This document shows, one piece after another, positions 1 to 6,165 of a stretch of 10,127 nt of DNA. How positions within the stretch are numbered: position 1 is the first letter of the stretch; each line of letters begins with the position of its first letter. The notes under the pieces were generated by a model that saw only the letters and a program-made list of their open reading frames with translations, searched no databases and had not been told where the DNA came from. Source of the DNA: Muribaculaceae bacterium (GTDB lineage: Bacteria > Bacteroidota > Bacteroidia > Bacteroidales > Muribaculaceae); the NCBI GenBank assembly GCA_020026215.1, contig JAHHQT010000068.1:1-10127 (forward strand). Direction: 5' to 3'. Position numbers and translations under genes: made by a program.

Positions 1-230
1 AATTTAGCGACAGTGTTTCAATGAATGCCACAGCCACTTACAAGAAATTGGGTGAATATTTGTTGGTGAAATATATGGACTTCCGTGTCAAGAAAGAAAA
101 AGACGGTCAATTTGAACGCACATCTGACGGTTATCCTGTAAGCCCTAAAGCTCCGGGTTATCCTGAAGAATTTTATCGCAAGATTGTCAAGAGCGAAGGA
201 AGCCGTTTGATGATGAAAGAAATTAAATAG
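1..230 (+). CDS. C69-family dipeptidase, C-terminal end (partial)
   Basis: An open frame enters from the left edge (first complete codon at base 3) and stops at TAG 228-230, giving the last 75 residues of a longer protein. The tail contains MNATATYKKLGEYLLVKYMD, followed by a lysine-rich stretch and a PGYPEEF segment. From memory this matches the C-terminus of the secreted Bacteroides C69 peptidases (PepD-like N-terminal-nucleophile dipeptidases), which end in a 'KKLGE-L-VKY-D ... GYP' pattern. The catalytic N-terminal cysteine domain lies outside the window, so activity cannot be judged. The gene ends at a hairpin terminator shared with the convergent glycosyltransferase gene. The ATG at base 21 is an internal methionine, not the start. 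Confidence 0.8.
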   Translation, partial: FSDSVSMNATATYKKLGEYLLVKYMDFRVKKEKDGQFERTSDGYPVSPKAPGYPEEFYRKIVKSEGSRLMMKEIK

Positions 231-255
231 GGGAGAATATTTTCCATAGAAATAG

Positions 256-288
256 AAAAGGTTGTTTCATTCAGAAACAACCTTTTTT
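256..288. terminator. Bidirectional intrinsic terminator
   Basis: A perfect 13-bp stem (256-268 with 274-286) has a 5-base loop ATTCA and ends in a T run. The stem begins with A residues, so the minus-strand transcript also gets a U tract. It sits between two convergent stop codons (228-230 plus, 293-295 minus) and can serve both genes. Confidence 0.85.
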
Positions 289-292
289 ATGC

Positions 293-1030
293 TTAGAATT
301 TACGTCTTAGATTTCGGAAGAAGAAACCGATGTGGCGGACAATGGTAGGGATTGTGCCGTAATAGTCGCACATGATTTTAAAGCGTTCTTTTAGGGAGGC
401 TTTGTGGTTCTTGTCCGTCAGTCCTTCTGTAAGGTAATCAATGATTGTAGAACCTGTATAGGCACTTGTTCTCAATTTCTTCAAGCATCTCAAGCACCAT
501 TCGTAGTCGGCTGAAAAACGGTAGGTGGTGTTGTACTCTTCCACAATGCTGCGTTGGGCTATAAACGCTTGGTGACAGACCAGCATTCCGTGTTTGAAAC
601 AGTCGAATGTCAATACTTCGGGAGCGGTCAAGTGGCGCATGCCCACAAATTCTCTTTTCTCGTTGACCAACTGTGTTTGTCCGTAAACAATGTCAGGATA
701 GTTGTTCTTGTTGATGCAATCTGCAATTTCCTGAAGCGTATCCTCGGTATGGAAACAGTCTCCTGCATTCAGAAAAATCAAATATTTTCCGTTCGCTTTT
801 CTTATACCCTTGTTCATGGCATCATAAAGCCCTTTGTCAGGCTCGGAAGTGATGTCAATATTCGGGATTCCGCTTGCTTTTGCCAATTCAACGGTCTTGT
901 CTTTTGACTTTCCGTCAATGATTAAATGTTCAAAATCAGTAAATGTCTGATTCTTAACACTTGAAAGTGTTGCCGGAAGTTCTTTTTCGGCATTGAATGT
1001 GATGGTGATTATGCTGAATAAATGGTTCAT
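293..1030 (-). CDS. Family 2 glycosyltransferase (GT-A fold)
   Basis: A 245-residue protein that should transfer a sugar from a nucleotide-sugar donor to a growing surface glycan or lipid-linked acceptor; substrate and acceptor cannot be told from sequence. It starts with the GT2 beta-strand FSIITITFN (residues 5-13). IDGKSKDKT (38-46) is the usual donor-binding 'DGxSxDxT' element. EPDKGLYDAMNKG (63-75) is the signature segment of WcaA-like GT2 enzymes, LNAGD (87-91) takes the place of the DXD metal/nucleotide motif, and HQ (153-154) and ADYEW (174-178) mark the acceptor side. There is no membrane anchor, although the C-terminus is basic and partly hydrophobic (FFFRNLRRKF), which may hold it at the inner membrane. 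It stands alone, with no polysaccharide-locus genes beside it. Length is normal for the family. Confidence 0.88.
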   Translation of the reverse strand: MNHLFSIITITFNAEKELPATLSSVKNQTFTDFEHLIIDGKSKDKTVELAKASGIPNIDITSEPDKGLYDAMNKGIRKANGKYLIFLNAGDCFHTEDTLQEIADCINKNNYPDIVYGQTQLVNEKREFVGMRHLTAPEVLTFDCFKHGMLVCHQAFIAQRSIVEEYNTTYRFSADYEWCLRCLKKLRTSAYTGSTIIDYLTEGLTDKNHKASLKERFKIMCDYYGTIPTIVRHIGFFFRNLRRKF

Positions 1031-1220
1031 TATTAGTCAATTATTGTCATCTCAAATTTGAAACTGTAAAATTAATGATTATCAGTTTAATACGAAAGTT
1101 TTATTCTATAAATTGTATTATGTACAAATAAGCATATTTTAAACATCTGATTATTAATTAAGTAATATTGCTAATATCCGTTATATTCAAATAAGGCTAT
1201 GCTTAATGTGAAAATTGTTG

Positions 1221-1228
1221 TATCTTTG
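1221..1228 (+). promoter_or_regulatory. Bacteroidetes -7 box for the ferredoxin gene
   Basis: TATCTTTG matches the Bacteroidetes consensus TAnnTTTG. It lies 39 bases before the ferredoxin ATG, giving a leader of roughly 30 bases. No clear TTTG -33 element is visible at the expected spacing. Confidence 0.6.
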
Positions 1229-1267
1229 CAATACTGATTAATAACTAACAACAAAAATTTTTAGAAA

Positions 1268-1435
1268 ATGGCTTACGTAATCAATGACAATTGTGTAGCT
1301 TGTGGTACATGTCAAGCTGGCTGTCCAGCAGATGCAATTACAGAAGGTGATAAATATTCAATTGATCCTGATGTTTGTATTAGCTGTGGAACATGTGCAG
1401 AAAACTGTCCTGCAGATGCTATTTACGAAGACTAA
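1268..1435 (+). CDS. 2[4Fe-4S] ferredoxin, clostridial type
   Basis: A 55-residue soluble electron carrier from ATG 1268 to TAA 1433-1435. Two copies of CxxCxxCxxxCP are present: C9, C12, C15, C19-P and C37, C40, C43, C47-P. Each is followed by ADAI, the classic internal pseudo-symmetry of bacterial 8Fe ferredoxins. All eight cluster ligands are there and the length is normal for the family. Such ferredoxins accept electrons from pyruvate:ferredoxin oxidoreductase and feed Rnf, hydrogenase or NfnAB-type enzymes; which partner applies here is not shown. The gene is monocistronic by its signals: a TAnnTTTG box upstream and a strong terminator downstream. The iron-sulfur flavoprotein at 4017-5321 is a conceivable but unproven redox partner. 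Confidence 0.95.
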   Translation: MAYVINDNCVACGTCQAGCPADAITEGDKYSIDPDVCISCGTCAENCPADAIYED

Positions 1436-1463
1436 TTATTAGCTTTGTAATAAGACATTATAA

Positions 1464-1502
1464 CGACGGATATTGCGAGGTGCAATGTCCGTCGGTTTTT
1501 TT
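1464..1502 (+). terminator. Intrinsic terminator of the ferredoxin gene
   Basis: A 13-bp stem (1464-1476 with 1482-1494, one T-G wobble) has a GAGGT loop and is followed after one G by seven T residues (1496-1502). It lies 28 bases after the ferredoxin stop. The T run favours the plus strand; the convergent SDR gene stops just beyond it and may use the same hairpin. Confidence 0.88.
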
Positions 1503-1512
1503 ATATCTACTT

Positions 1513-2286
1513 CTATAAATCGTTACCGATATTTATATTTTCCCCATTTATAAACTCATTGTCAGTCTGACAAAGGAAGATACATGCTTTGGCGATACTC
1601 TCTGCTATATTAGAGCCGTCAACCATTCCCGCAGAAATGGAATTTACTTTGATATTATATTCCTTCAAGGAAGTGGCAAATGCTTTGGTTGTGGCATCTA
1701 CAGCCCCTTTTGATGCGGCGAATAGGGCATTTCCCATTTGCTTGATTGCTTGGGGTGTGCAACTGATATTGATAATTCTTCCATAGGGATTTTCTACTTG
1801 TTTTCTGTGCTCCACCAACTTTCGGGCAGTAACAAAGATAGGGCGGAGGTTTGTGTGCATCACTGTGTCAAATGTGTTGTTGTCAAAAGCTGTGATTTCG
1901 TGTTGGTCGGTGATTCCGACATTATTTATAATAACATCAATATCGTCCCATGCCTTGAAGATACGCTCCATGCAAGTTCCCAAGGCTTCGCAGTCCTTTA
2001 CATCAACAGGATGGAATTGTGCTCCTATTTTCTCAGCTGTGGCTTGCCCTTGCTTATTGTCAATATCGCAAAAGGCAACTTTACAATCCGCTTTGCGGAA
2101 GGCTTCGACAATGGCTTTGCCGATACCATTTGCACCTCCTGTAACTAATACTCTTAGAGTGGGAAACTTCACATTGATGTATCCCGGCTTTTTGCCTATG
2201 GTAAGGGAGTGTTTCTTTGGACCTTTTGCCCCATTCTTTTGAGCTTGATATTCTTCGAATCTTCGTTCAAGATAATTGTCTGCCAT
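1513..2286 (-). CDS. SDR-family protein with substituted catalytic residues
   Basis: A 257-residue Rossmann-fold protein of the short-chain dehydrogenase/reductase family. Cofactor-binding parts look intact: TGGANGIG (49-56), an acidic residue at the end of beta-2 (D74, favouring NAD(H)), VDV (94-96), NNVG (121-124) and the structural Asn (N146). The active site is not: in the usual S-x12-Y-x3-K pattern the Ser is C176 (TGC), the Tyr is F189 (TTC), and only K193 remains. The region between beta-6 (ISAG, 217-220) and the last helix (IAKACIFL, 231-238) is about 20 residues shorter than in FabG, removing most of the substrate loop, and the usual C-terminal GG is missing. Residues 1-43 are a charged extension ahead of beta-1. 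The frame is otherwise clean, so it looks expressed. It could be a regulatory pseudoenzyme or an enzyme with altered chemistry; no substrate can be named. Confidence 0.85.
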   Translation of the reverse strand: MADNYLERRFEEYQAQKNGAKGPKKHSLTIGKKPGYINVKFPTLRVLVTGGANGIGKAIVEAFRKADCKVAFCDIDNKQGQATAEKIGAQFHPVDVKDCEALGTCMERIFKAWDDIDVIINNVGITDQHEITAFDNNTFDTVMHTNLRPIFVTARKLVEHRKQVENPYGRIINISCTPQAIKQMGNALFAASKGAVDATTKAFATSLKEYNIKVNSISAGMVDGSNIAESIAKACIFLCQTDNEFINGENINIGNDL

Positions 2287-2322
2287 TTGTGTCGTTTATT
2301 TTATGTATATCTACAGCTAATA

Positions 2323-2330
2323 CAAATATA
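2323..2330 (-). promoter_or_regulatory. -7 box for the SDR-family gene
   Basis: On the minus strand TATATTTG matches TAnnTTTG and lies 36 bases ahead of the ATG at 2286. The -33 element is weak. An intrinsic terminator (2374-2395) just upstream isolates this promoter from earlier minus-strand transcription. Confidence 0.55.
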
Positions 2331-2363
2331 GACATAATTTGTCATTCTGTAAAGTATGCCTTG

Positions 2364-2395
2364 AATAAAACAACCTTATCGCAAAAGCAATAAGG
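2364..2395 (-). terminator. Minus-strand intrinsic terminator without an obvious gene
   Basis: Read on the minus strand the RNA forms a 9-bp stem with UUUU loop (2387-2395 with 2374-2382, one U-G wobble), followed by UUGUUUUAUUC. The plus strand has a C-A mismatch and no T run, so the minus strand is the active direction. The next gene upstream on that strand already has its own terminator at 2523-2552, leaving a short interval that this hairpin would end. Confidence 0.6.
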
Positions 2396-2518
2396 GAGAG
2401 ATTGACATAAATTAAACTTCAATGGTCTCATGTGCATGATCCTGATTTTTGTGGGGCTGCATTCTTTAGTGGTTAATATTGCGTGGATTAGGATTTCGTA
2501 TAAACTAACTATACAAAA

Positions 2519-2552
2519 TGATAAAACCCCACATATCACTACGTAGGGTTTT
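2519..2552 (-). terminator. Terminator of the decayed lipoprotein gene
   Basis: On the minus strand, bases 2543-2552 pair with 2523-2532 (10 bp, one U-G wobble) around a 10-base loop, and the stem ends in GGGGUUUU. It lies about 30 bases past the TAA at 2582-2584, the last codon of the degenerate frame. Confidence 0.65.
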
Positions 2553-2581
2553 GGATTTAAAGAACAAATTATGAGATTTAG

Positions 2582-2981
2582 TTATTTTTTCCAATCTTTG
2601 ATGTTGGTGATATAGAAGTAGATGTTATGCAGATTAAGACTTTGTTCATTCAAAATAGCCTTAATGTTATAGCTAATGCTTTTTTAACTTGGGTCGAAAT
2701 TTATGGAATTAATGTCGCAGTGTTGTATATAGTATTCACTGAGATGTAATTCTGCATTCGGATGTTTCAGAAGGGATGATAAAGGTTACGTATTTGTTTA
2801 GTGTTCAAACGACTTCTAATGTTAGGGTAGTCTGCAAACGAATGTTCTACAAATGAGGATACAAATTCAATGGCATTCGTTTGATTGGTTTCAATTATTT
2901 CATAATCAGTACATACCGTTAATGAAATCAACGATGAGACAACCATCAAACAATACTTTTTGAGAGATTAAATACAACCAT
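2582..2981 (-). pseudogene. Decayed small lipoprotein gene
   Basis: No intact frame covers this stretch, but three open pieces line up into one protein of about 133 residues. Piece 1 starts at ATG 2979-2981 (MVVFNLSK) and is broken at an A5 run (2957-2961). One more A would join it to KKYCLMVVSSLISLTVC, a typical lipoprotein signal with a lipobox-like LTVC. That frame runs to TGA 2767-2769. A second shift near 2770-2785 leads to LKHPNAELHLSEYYIQHCD and on to an in-frame TAA at 2685-2687 (FDPS-stop-KSIS). Reading on through it reaches the final KDWKK stop at 2582-2584. A good promoter upstream and a terminator downstream bracket exactly this span. The protein family is not recognised. The alternative is that only a short TTG/ATG-started peptide (2767-2949) is made, or that the reading is coincidental. 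Confidence 0.5.
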
Positions 2982-3072
2982 TATGATTCATCCTACAATG
3001 ATAGATACAACTAAATAAAAATGCTAGTAAAGATCCCTTTTTTAAGTTTTATTCATCTGAATGAAAACTATA

Positions 3073-3102
3073 CAAATGTAATAAAAAGTTTCTAAATACA
3101 AA
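3073..3102 (-). promoter_or_regulatory. Bacteroidetes promoter for the decayed lipoprotein gene
   Basis: On the minus strand TTTG (3099-3102) is followed 18 bases later by TACATTTG (3073-3080), a match to TTTG-N19..21-TAnnTTTG. The predicted leader to ATG 2981 is about 85 bases. Confidence 0.55.
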
Positions 3103-3129
3103 TTATGTAATAAGGCTCTTTTATAACAA

Positions 3130-3160
3130 GAGTCCCTCTACATTTGATGCAAAGGGACTC
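3130..3160 (-). terminator. Probable terminator of the flavoprotein-M48 operon
   Basis: An 8-bp inverted repeat (GAGTCCCT 3130-3137 and AGGGACTC 3153-3160) lies about 40 bases past the M48 stop. On the minus strand it is followed by TTGTTATAAAA, a weak U tract. A second overlapping hairpin (3116-3120 with 3128-3132) could compete with it. Confidence 0.5.
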
Positions 3161-3200
3161 GCTATATTGAAAATAAAATAATATGCGCTGTTTAAAGAAT

Positions 3201-4001
3201 CTAGAAAGAGCCGTATTTTTTTATAATTTCCGGTGTCGCTTTTCTTAAATCTTCAATTCGTTTTGAGTCAGACGGGTGAGTGCTTAGAAATTCAGGAACA
3301 CTCTTTTTAGAGGCTTTCGCCATCTTTCCCCAAAAGCCGACAGCTGTGTTCGGATTGTATCCTGCAATTGTCATCAATATCAAGCCCATATAGTCTGCCT
3401 CTGACTCGTGTTTGCGTGAGAACGGAAGCATCACTCCATATTGAGCACCAATGCCATAGACAGAACCAGCAATGGCTTGAATCGCTGTACTTTTCTCACT
3501 GAGGGCAAGACTGAGTACTTGTGCACCACATTGAGCCATCATTTGTTGGCTCATGCGCTCATTGCTGTGTTTCGCAACGGCATGTGCCACTTCGTGTCCG
3601 ATAACAACTGCCAATTCATCTTCAGAATCGACGATATTCATCAAACCTTCATAAACCACGATTTTTCCTCCGGGCATACAGAAAGCGTTGATTTGATTTT
3701 CTTTAATCAAGTTGAATTCCCACTTGAAATTCTTTATTTCAGACTGGAGTCCGTTTTGACGCAAATAAATTTCGGTGGCGTTGGCGATGCGTTTGCCTAC
3801 ACGTCGAACGGTTTCAGTATCATTTCTATTACTGGATTTGGTAGCAGTTTTCAAATAACTATTGTATTGGGTAAGACTTGAACTCAATACATCTTGATCT
3901 GACACCAAAAGAATTTGCTTGCGGCCTGTGATAGGAACTGTAGAACAGCTTGCGAGCATAAGCGCAACTAAACTGAATATTGCTTTTTTACGGATATTCA
4001 T
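3201..4001 (-). CDS. M48-family zinc metallopeptidase lipoprotein
   Basis: A 266-residue periplasmic peptidase, similar in layout to the LoiP/YcaL/BepA group that degrades or helps assemble misfolded outer-membrane proteins. The N-terminus is a lipoprotein signal (KK, hydrophobic core, LASC lipobox with C19). The zinc site is complete: HEVAH at 136-140 supplies two His and the catalytic Glu, and ESEAD (199-203) supplies the third ligand, E201. THPSDSKR (241-248) is the conserved M48 C-terminal His motif. No TPR domain follows, so it is a minimal LoiP-like form rather than full BepA. It starts 15 bases after the stop of the flavoprotein gene with no promoter between, so both are probably co-transcribed from the promoter at 5428-5458. 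The functional link between the two is not obvious. Confidence 0.93.
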   Translation of the reverse strand: MNIRKKAIFSLVALMLASCSTVPITGRKQILLVSDQDVLSSSLTQYNSYLKTATKSSNRNDTETVRRVGKRIANATEIYLRQNGLQSEIKNFKWEFNLIKENQINAFCMPGGKIVVYEGLMNIVDSEDELAVVIGHEVAHAVAKHSNERMSQQMMAQCGAQVLSLALSEKSTAIQAIAGSVYGIGAQYGVMLPFSRKHESEADYMGLILMTIAGYNPNTAVGFWGKMAKASKKSVPEFLSTHPSDSKRIEDLRKATPEIIKKYGSF

Positions 4002-4016
4002 GACTGACTGATTATT

Positions 4017-5321
4017 TTAAGATTCTTGAAGTAGTTTGACGGCATCCACATATTGGGCAATACCTACCGCAACTTCTTTGGCTTTCTTCATGGCCAACAC
4101 TACGGTTTGAGGGCGGTGTACAATGTCACCTCCTGCAAATACGCCTTTGCGGGTTGTCATGCCAGCAGGGAAGTCCTTGACAATGACATATCCTTTTTCA
4201 TCCACCTCGATACCTTCGGTTGTGGATACGATTCTTTTCGCTGGTTGTGAACCGATGGCGATATATACTCTGTCAAAATCGAAGTCCATGTCTCCTTCGG
4301 GAGTAGTGGTTCTGATGCCTCGTACATGACCTTCTTCGTCGCTAAGGAATTCTTTGGTTGAGATTTGCCATAGGAATTTCACGCCTTCCTTAACAGCTGC
4401 TTCATATTCGGCTTCGTTGGCAGGTTTGTCCTTTACTGTGCGGCGATATACGATGGTTACTGATTCTGCTCCCATACGGATGGCTGTTCGTGCTGCATCA
4501 ATGGATACGTTACCACACCCCATCACTGCCACTTTCTCGCCCTCTTTCAAAGGAACTTTGTCACGGCCGACAAGACCGTCGCTATAGACGTTGGCCATGT
4601 GAAGCAGGTGAGTGGCTTGCATTACGCCGGCAAGGTATTCACCAGGTATTTCCATTTTTTTAGGAAGGTCAGTACCTGTGCCTATGAATATGGCATCAAA
4701 GCCTTGTGCAAAAATGTCATCGATGGTGAAATTTTCACCGACAGGGCATCTTAATCTGAAATCTACCCCCAAGGCCTCTATTTTTTGTATTTCTTTTTTG
4801 ACAATTTGTTTAGGAAGTCGGTATTCAGGAATGCCGTACATCAGAATACCTCCGGGCTCGCGTTGGCTTTCGAAAATGGTCACGTTGAATCCAGCTCTTG
4901 CCAAATCACCGGCTACTGTTAGTCCTGCAGGACCGGAACCGATAACAGCAACTTTTCCTCTGTTCTTTTGAGGAAGTTTTTCGCGAGTAAGGTTCATGTC
5001 GCTGTCAAAGTCGGCAGCGAAACGTTCCAATTTTCCAATTTGAATAGGATTCCCTTTTCTATTTAGAATACAACTGCCTTGACATTGCTTTTCGTGTGGG
5101 CACACACGTCCGCAGATGGCTGGCAGATTACTTTTTTCATTAATGATGGACATTGCATTGCCCATATTCCCCTTAGATAGTTCGTGTACGAAACCGGGGA
5201 TGTCATTACCGATAGGACAACCTTTTACACATGACGGAACTTTGCAGTGTAAACAACGTTTCGCTTCGGTTATGGCCTCCAAAAGAGTGAAACTTTCATT
5301 GACTTCTTTAAATGTTTCCAT
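4017..5321 (-). CDS. GltD/NfnB-like NADPH-binding iron-sulfur flavoprotein
   Basis: A 434-residue pyridine-nucleotide oxidoreductase of the glutamate synthase small-subunit family. An N-terminal cluster domain carries eight Cys in two groups (C23, C26, C31, C35 and C70, C74, C80, C84). The FAD Rossmann motif is GSGPAG (128-133), preceded by KVAVI. EPGGILMYGIPEYRLP (155-170) is the family signature. The NAD(P)H motif is GCGNVSID (268-275), with VYRR (291-294) as the NADPH-phosphate contact. AGGDI (396-400) closes the FAD site. Family members pass electrons from NADPH to a partner: GltB for glutamate synthesis, NfnA for ferredoxin:NAD bifurcation, or sulfide-dehydrogenase subunits. No gltB or nfnA gene lies in the window; the downstream neighbour is an M48 peptidase. 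The name 'glutamate synthase small subunit' is therefore a family label, not a proven role. Confidence 0.93.
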   Translation of the reverse strand: METFKEVNESFTLLEAITEAKRCLHCKVPSCVKGCPIGNDIPGFVHELSKGNMGNAMSIINEKSNLPAICGRVCPHEKQCQGSCILNRKGNPIQIGKLERFAADFDSDMNLTREKLPQKNRGKVAVIGSGPAGLTVAGDLARAGFNVTIFESQREPGGILMYGIPEYRLPKQIVKKEIQKIEALGVDFRLRCPVGENFTIDDIFAQGFDAIFIGTGTDLPKKMEIPGEYLAGVMQATHLLHMANVYSDGLVGRDKVPLKEGEKVAVMGCGNVSIDAARTAIRMGAESVTIVYRRTVKDKPANEAEYEAAVKEGVKFLWQISTKEFLSDEEGHVRGIRTTTPEGDMDFDFDRVYIAIGSQPAKRIVSTTEGIEVDEKGYVIVKDFPAGMTTRKGVFAGGDIVHRPQTVVLAMKKAKEVAVGIAQYVDAVKLLQES

Positions 5322-5339
5322 TTATAAGATATTGTTATG

Positions 5340-5357
5340 GCTATATTCTCATATAGC
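5340..5357 (-). other. Leader hairpin upstream of the flavoprotein gene
   Basis: A perfect 7-bp stem (5340-5346 with 5351-5357) with a 4-base loop sits about 18 bases before the ATG, inside the predicted 100-base leader. It may affect ribosome access or mRNA stability; it has no U tract. Seen directly; any role is inference. Confidence 0.4.
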
Positions 5358-5427
5358 TGTATTTTTATTAAAATTTATAATCCCTAAAGTGCCAATTCCT
5401 ATCTTGAAAATTTTTAGGCATGGTTTG

Positions 5428-5458
5428 CAAAGTTATGCAATTAAATTAAGTTAAACAA
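5428..5458 (-). promoter_or_regulatory. Promoter of the flavoprotein-M48 operon
   Basis: On the minus strand TTG (5456-5458), a 20-base spacer and TAACTTTG (5428-5435) fit the Bacteroidetes TTTG-N19..21-TAnnTTTG promoter well. The transcript would carry a leader of roughly 100 bases before the ATG at 5321. Confidence 0.7.
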
Positions 5459-5845
5459 TAGTCTCATTGACCTTTATACCATTTTAGGGGCGTTTTGGAC
5501 TTACAATCAGTAACCTACGGCTAATGGGCAATAATAAAAGAATGTCGGAACTCTCATTTAATTAAAACGAAGAGTGATGTTTGAACTTATAATTATAGAC
5601 TGTGTTTAAATTACAATTCGTAACCGTTTTCGAAAAGTTTGGATATGTCAAAACAACTATGTAATTTCGCACTAAAATTAGGCGTTATAATGAATAAAAA
5701 CATACAAATATCCTCGGAAAAAATTGATCTGCATAATGTCTGTCTTCAATGGACCACAGGTTACTTATAATTTAATGTAAAGCCTTGGGAAAGGCGCAAT
5801 CTATATCTGTATGTGTTTTTGGAGCGTTTGATGTCTCCTTGTTTC
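5459..5845. other. Gene-free interval between divergent promoters
   Basis: About 390 bases with no convincing gene on either strand. The longest tidy plus-strand frame is 41 codons (5645-5770) with no promoter or recognisable motif. Visible structure: a 15-base imperfect repeat (5501-5515 and 5611-5625), a 10-base palindrome TTTTCGAAAA (5627-5636), and a small hairpin with a GNRA-type GGGA loop (5782-5795). It may hold a long lysO leader, a small RNA or remnants of lost DNA; none can be shown. Confidence 0.5.
5501..5625 (+). repeat. Imperfect 15-base direct repeat pair
   Basis: TTACAATcaGTAACC at 5501-5515 and TTACAATtcGTAACC at 5611-5625 differ at two central positions and lie exactly 110 bases apart. 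A partial inverted copy (AGGTTACT, 5758-5765) occurs further right. They could be operator or recombination sites, or chance in AT-rich DNA. Confidence 0.4.
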
Positions 5846-5853
5846 TAATTTTG
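5846..5853 (+). promoter_or_regulatory. Possible -7 box for the lysO pair
   Basis: TAATTTTG fits TAnnTTTG and ends 27 bases before the ATG at 5881. The nearest TTTG elements (5827-5830, and one ending at 5821) are at 15 and 24 bases, off the usual 19-21, so the assignment is tentative. Confidence 0.4.
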
Positions 5854-5880
5854 TGAAATCTTATTTAAAGCATTCCTCTT

Positions 5881-6165
5881 ATGTTTAAAATCATTGGAAT
5901 TTTGTTTTCCGGCGTAGTTGTCGGATACCTTTTCCGTAATATATCTTTGGTTGGCCATATAAGAAAACCATTGACCCTGACTATTATTTCCATGTTGTTC
6001 CTTTTGGGCATTTCCATTGGGATGAATAAAATGATTGTGAACAATCTTTCCACTTTGGGATGGCAAGCTGTGATTTTGGCGGTAGCCGGTACAGCAGGCA
6101 GTGTGTTGGCGAGTTGGTTCTGTTATAAACTTTTCTTTAAGGACGATATAGGTAATGAAGAGTAA
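5881..6165 (+). CDS. LysO-type lysine exporter, N-terminal part
   Basis: A 94-residue membrane protein with about three hydrophobic segments (roughly 3-18, 31-47 and 61-86). It corresponds to the first third of E. coli LysO (YbjE, DUF340), sharing the 'VGYL' and 'LFLLGISIG' patterns as I recall that sequence. LysO exports L-lysine and toxic analogues across the inner membrane. The frame ends at TAA 6163-6165 and overlaps the next gene by 11 bases, so translation is probably coupled and the two products should pair in the membrane. ATG 5881 is the only sensible start: it opens directly into the first helix. Confidence 0.85.
   Translation: MFKIIGILFSGVVVGYLFRNISLVGHIRKPLTLTIISMLFLLGISIGMNKMIVNNLSTLGWQAVILAVAGTAGSVLASWFCYKLFFKDDIGNEE

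Noticed and set aside
554..907. 117-codon plus-strand frame opposite the glycosyltransferase
   Set aside because: It lies wholly inside a well-supported gene on the other strand and has no recognisable motif.
1738..2242. Plus-strand frames of 129 and 136 codons opposite the SDR gene
   Set aside because: Both are antisense shadows of the SDR frame; their sequences show no domain or promoter.
2342..2539. 65-codon minus-strand frame between the terminators
   Set aside because: It runs through both intrinsic terminator hairpins and resembles no protein; a non-coding interval is more likely.
3441..3881. 146-codon plus-strand frame opposite the M48 peptidase
   Set aside because: Antisense to a gene with complete catalytic motifs; no independent support.
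5116..5454. 112-codon plus-strand frame across the flavoprotein start and promoter
   Set aside because: Antisense shadow over the Cys-rich N-terminus that continues into AT-rich leader; no coding character.
5645..5770. 41-codon plus-strand frame starting MSKQLCNFALKLG
   Set aside because: No promoter box at a suitable distance, no motif, and a length expected by chance in this interval.
5459..5880. Lysine riboswitch upstream of lysO
   Set aside because: I looked for the multi-helix L-box layout and saw only short isolated hairpins; nothing supports the call by eye.
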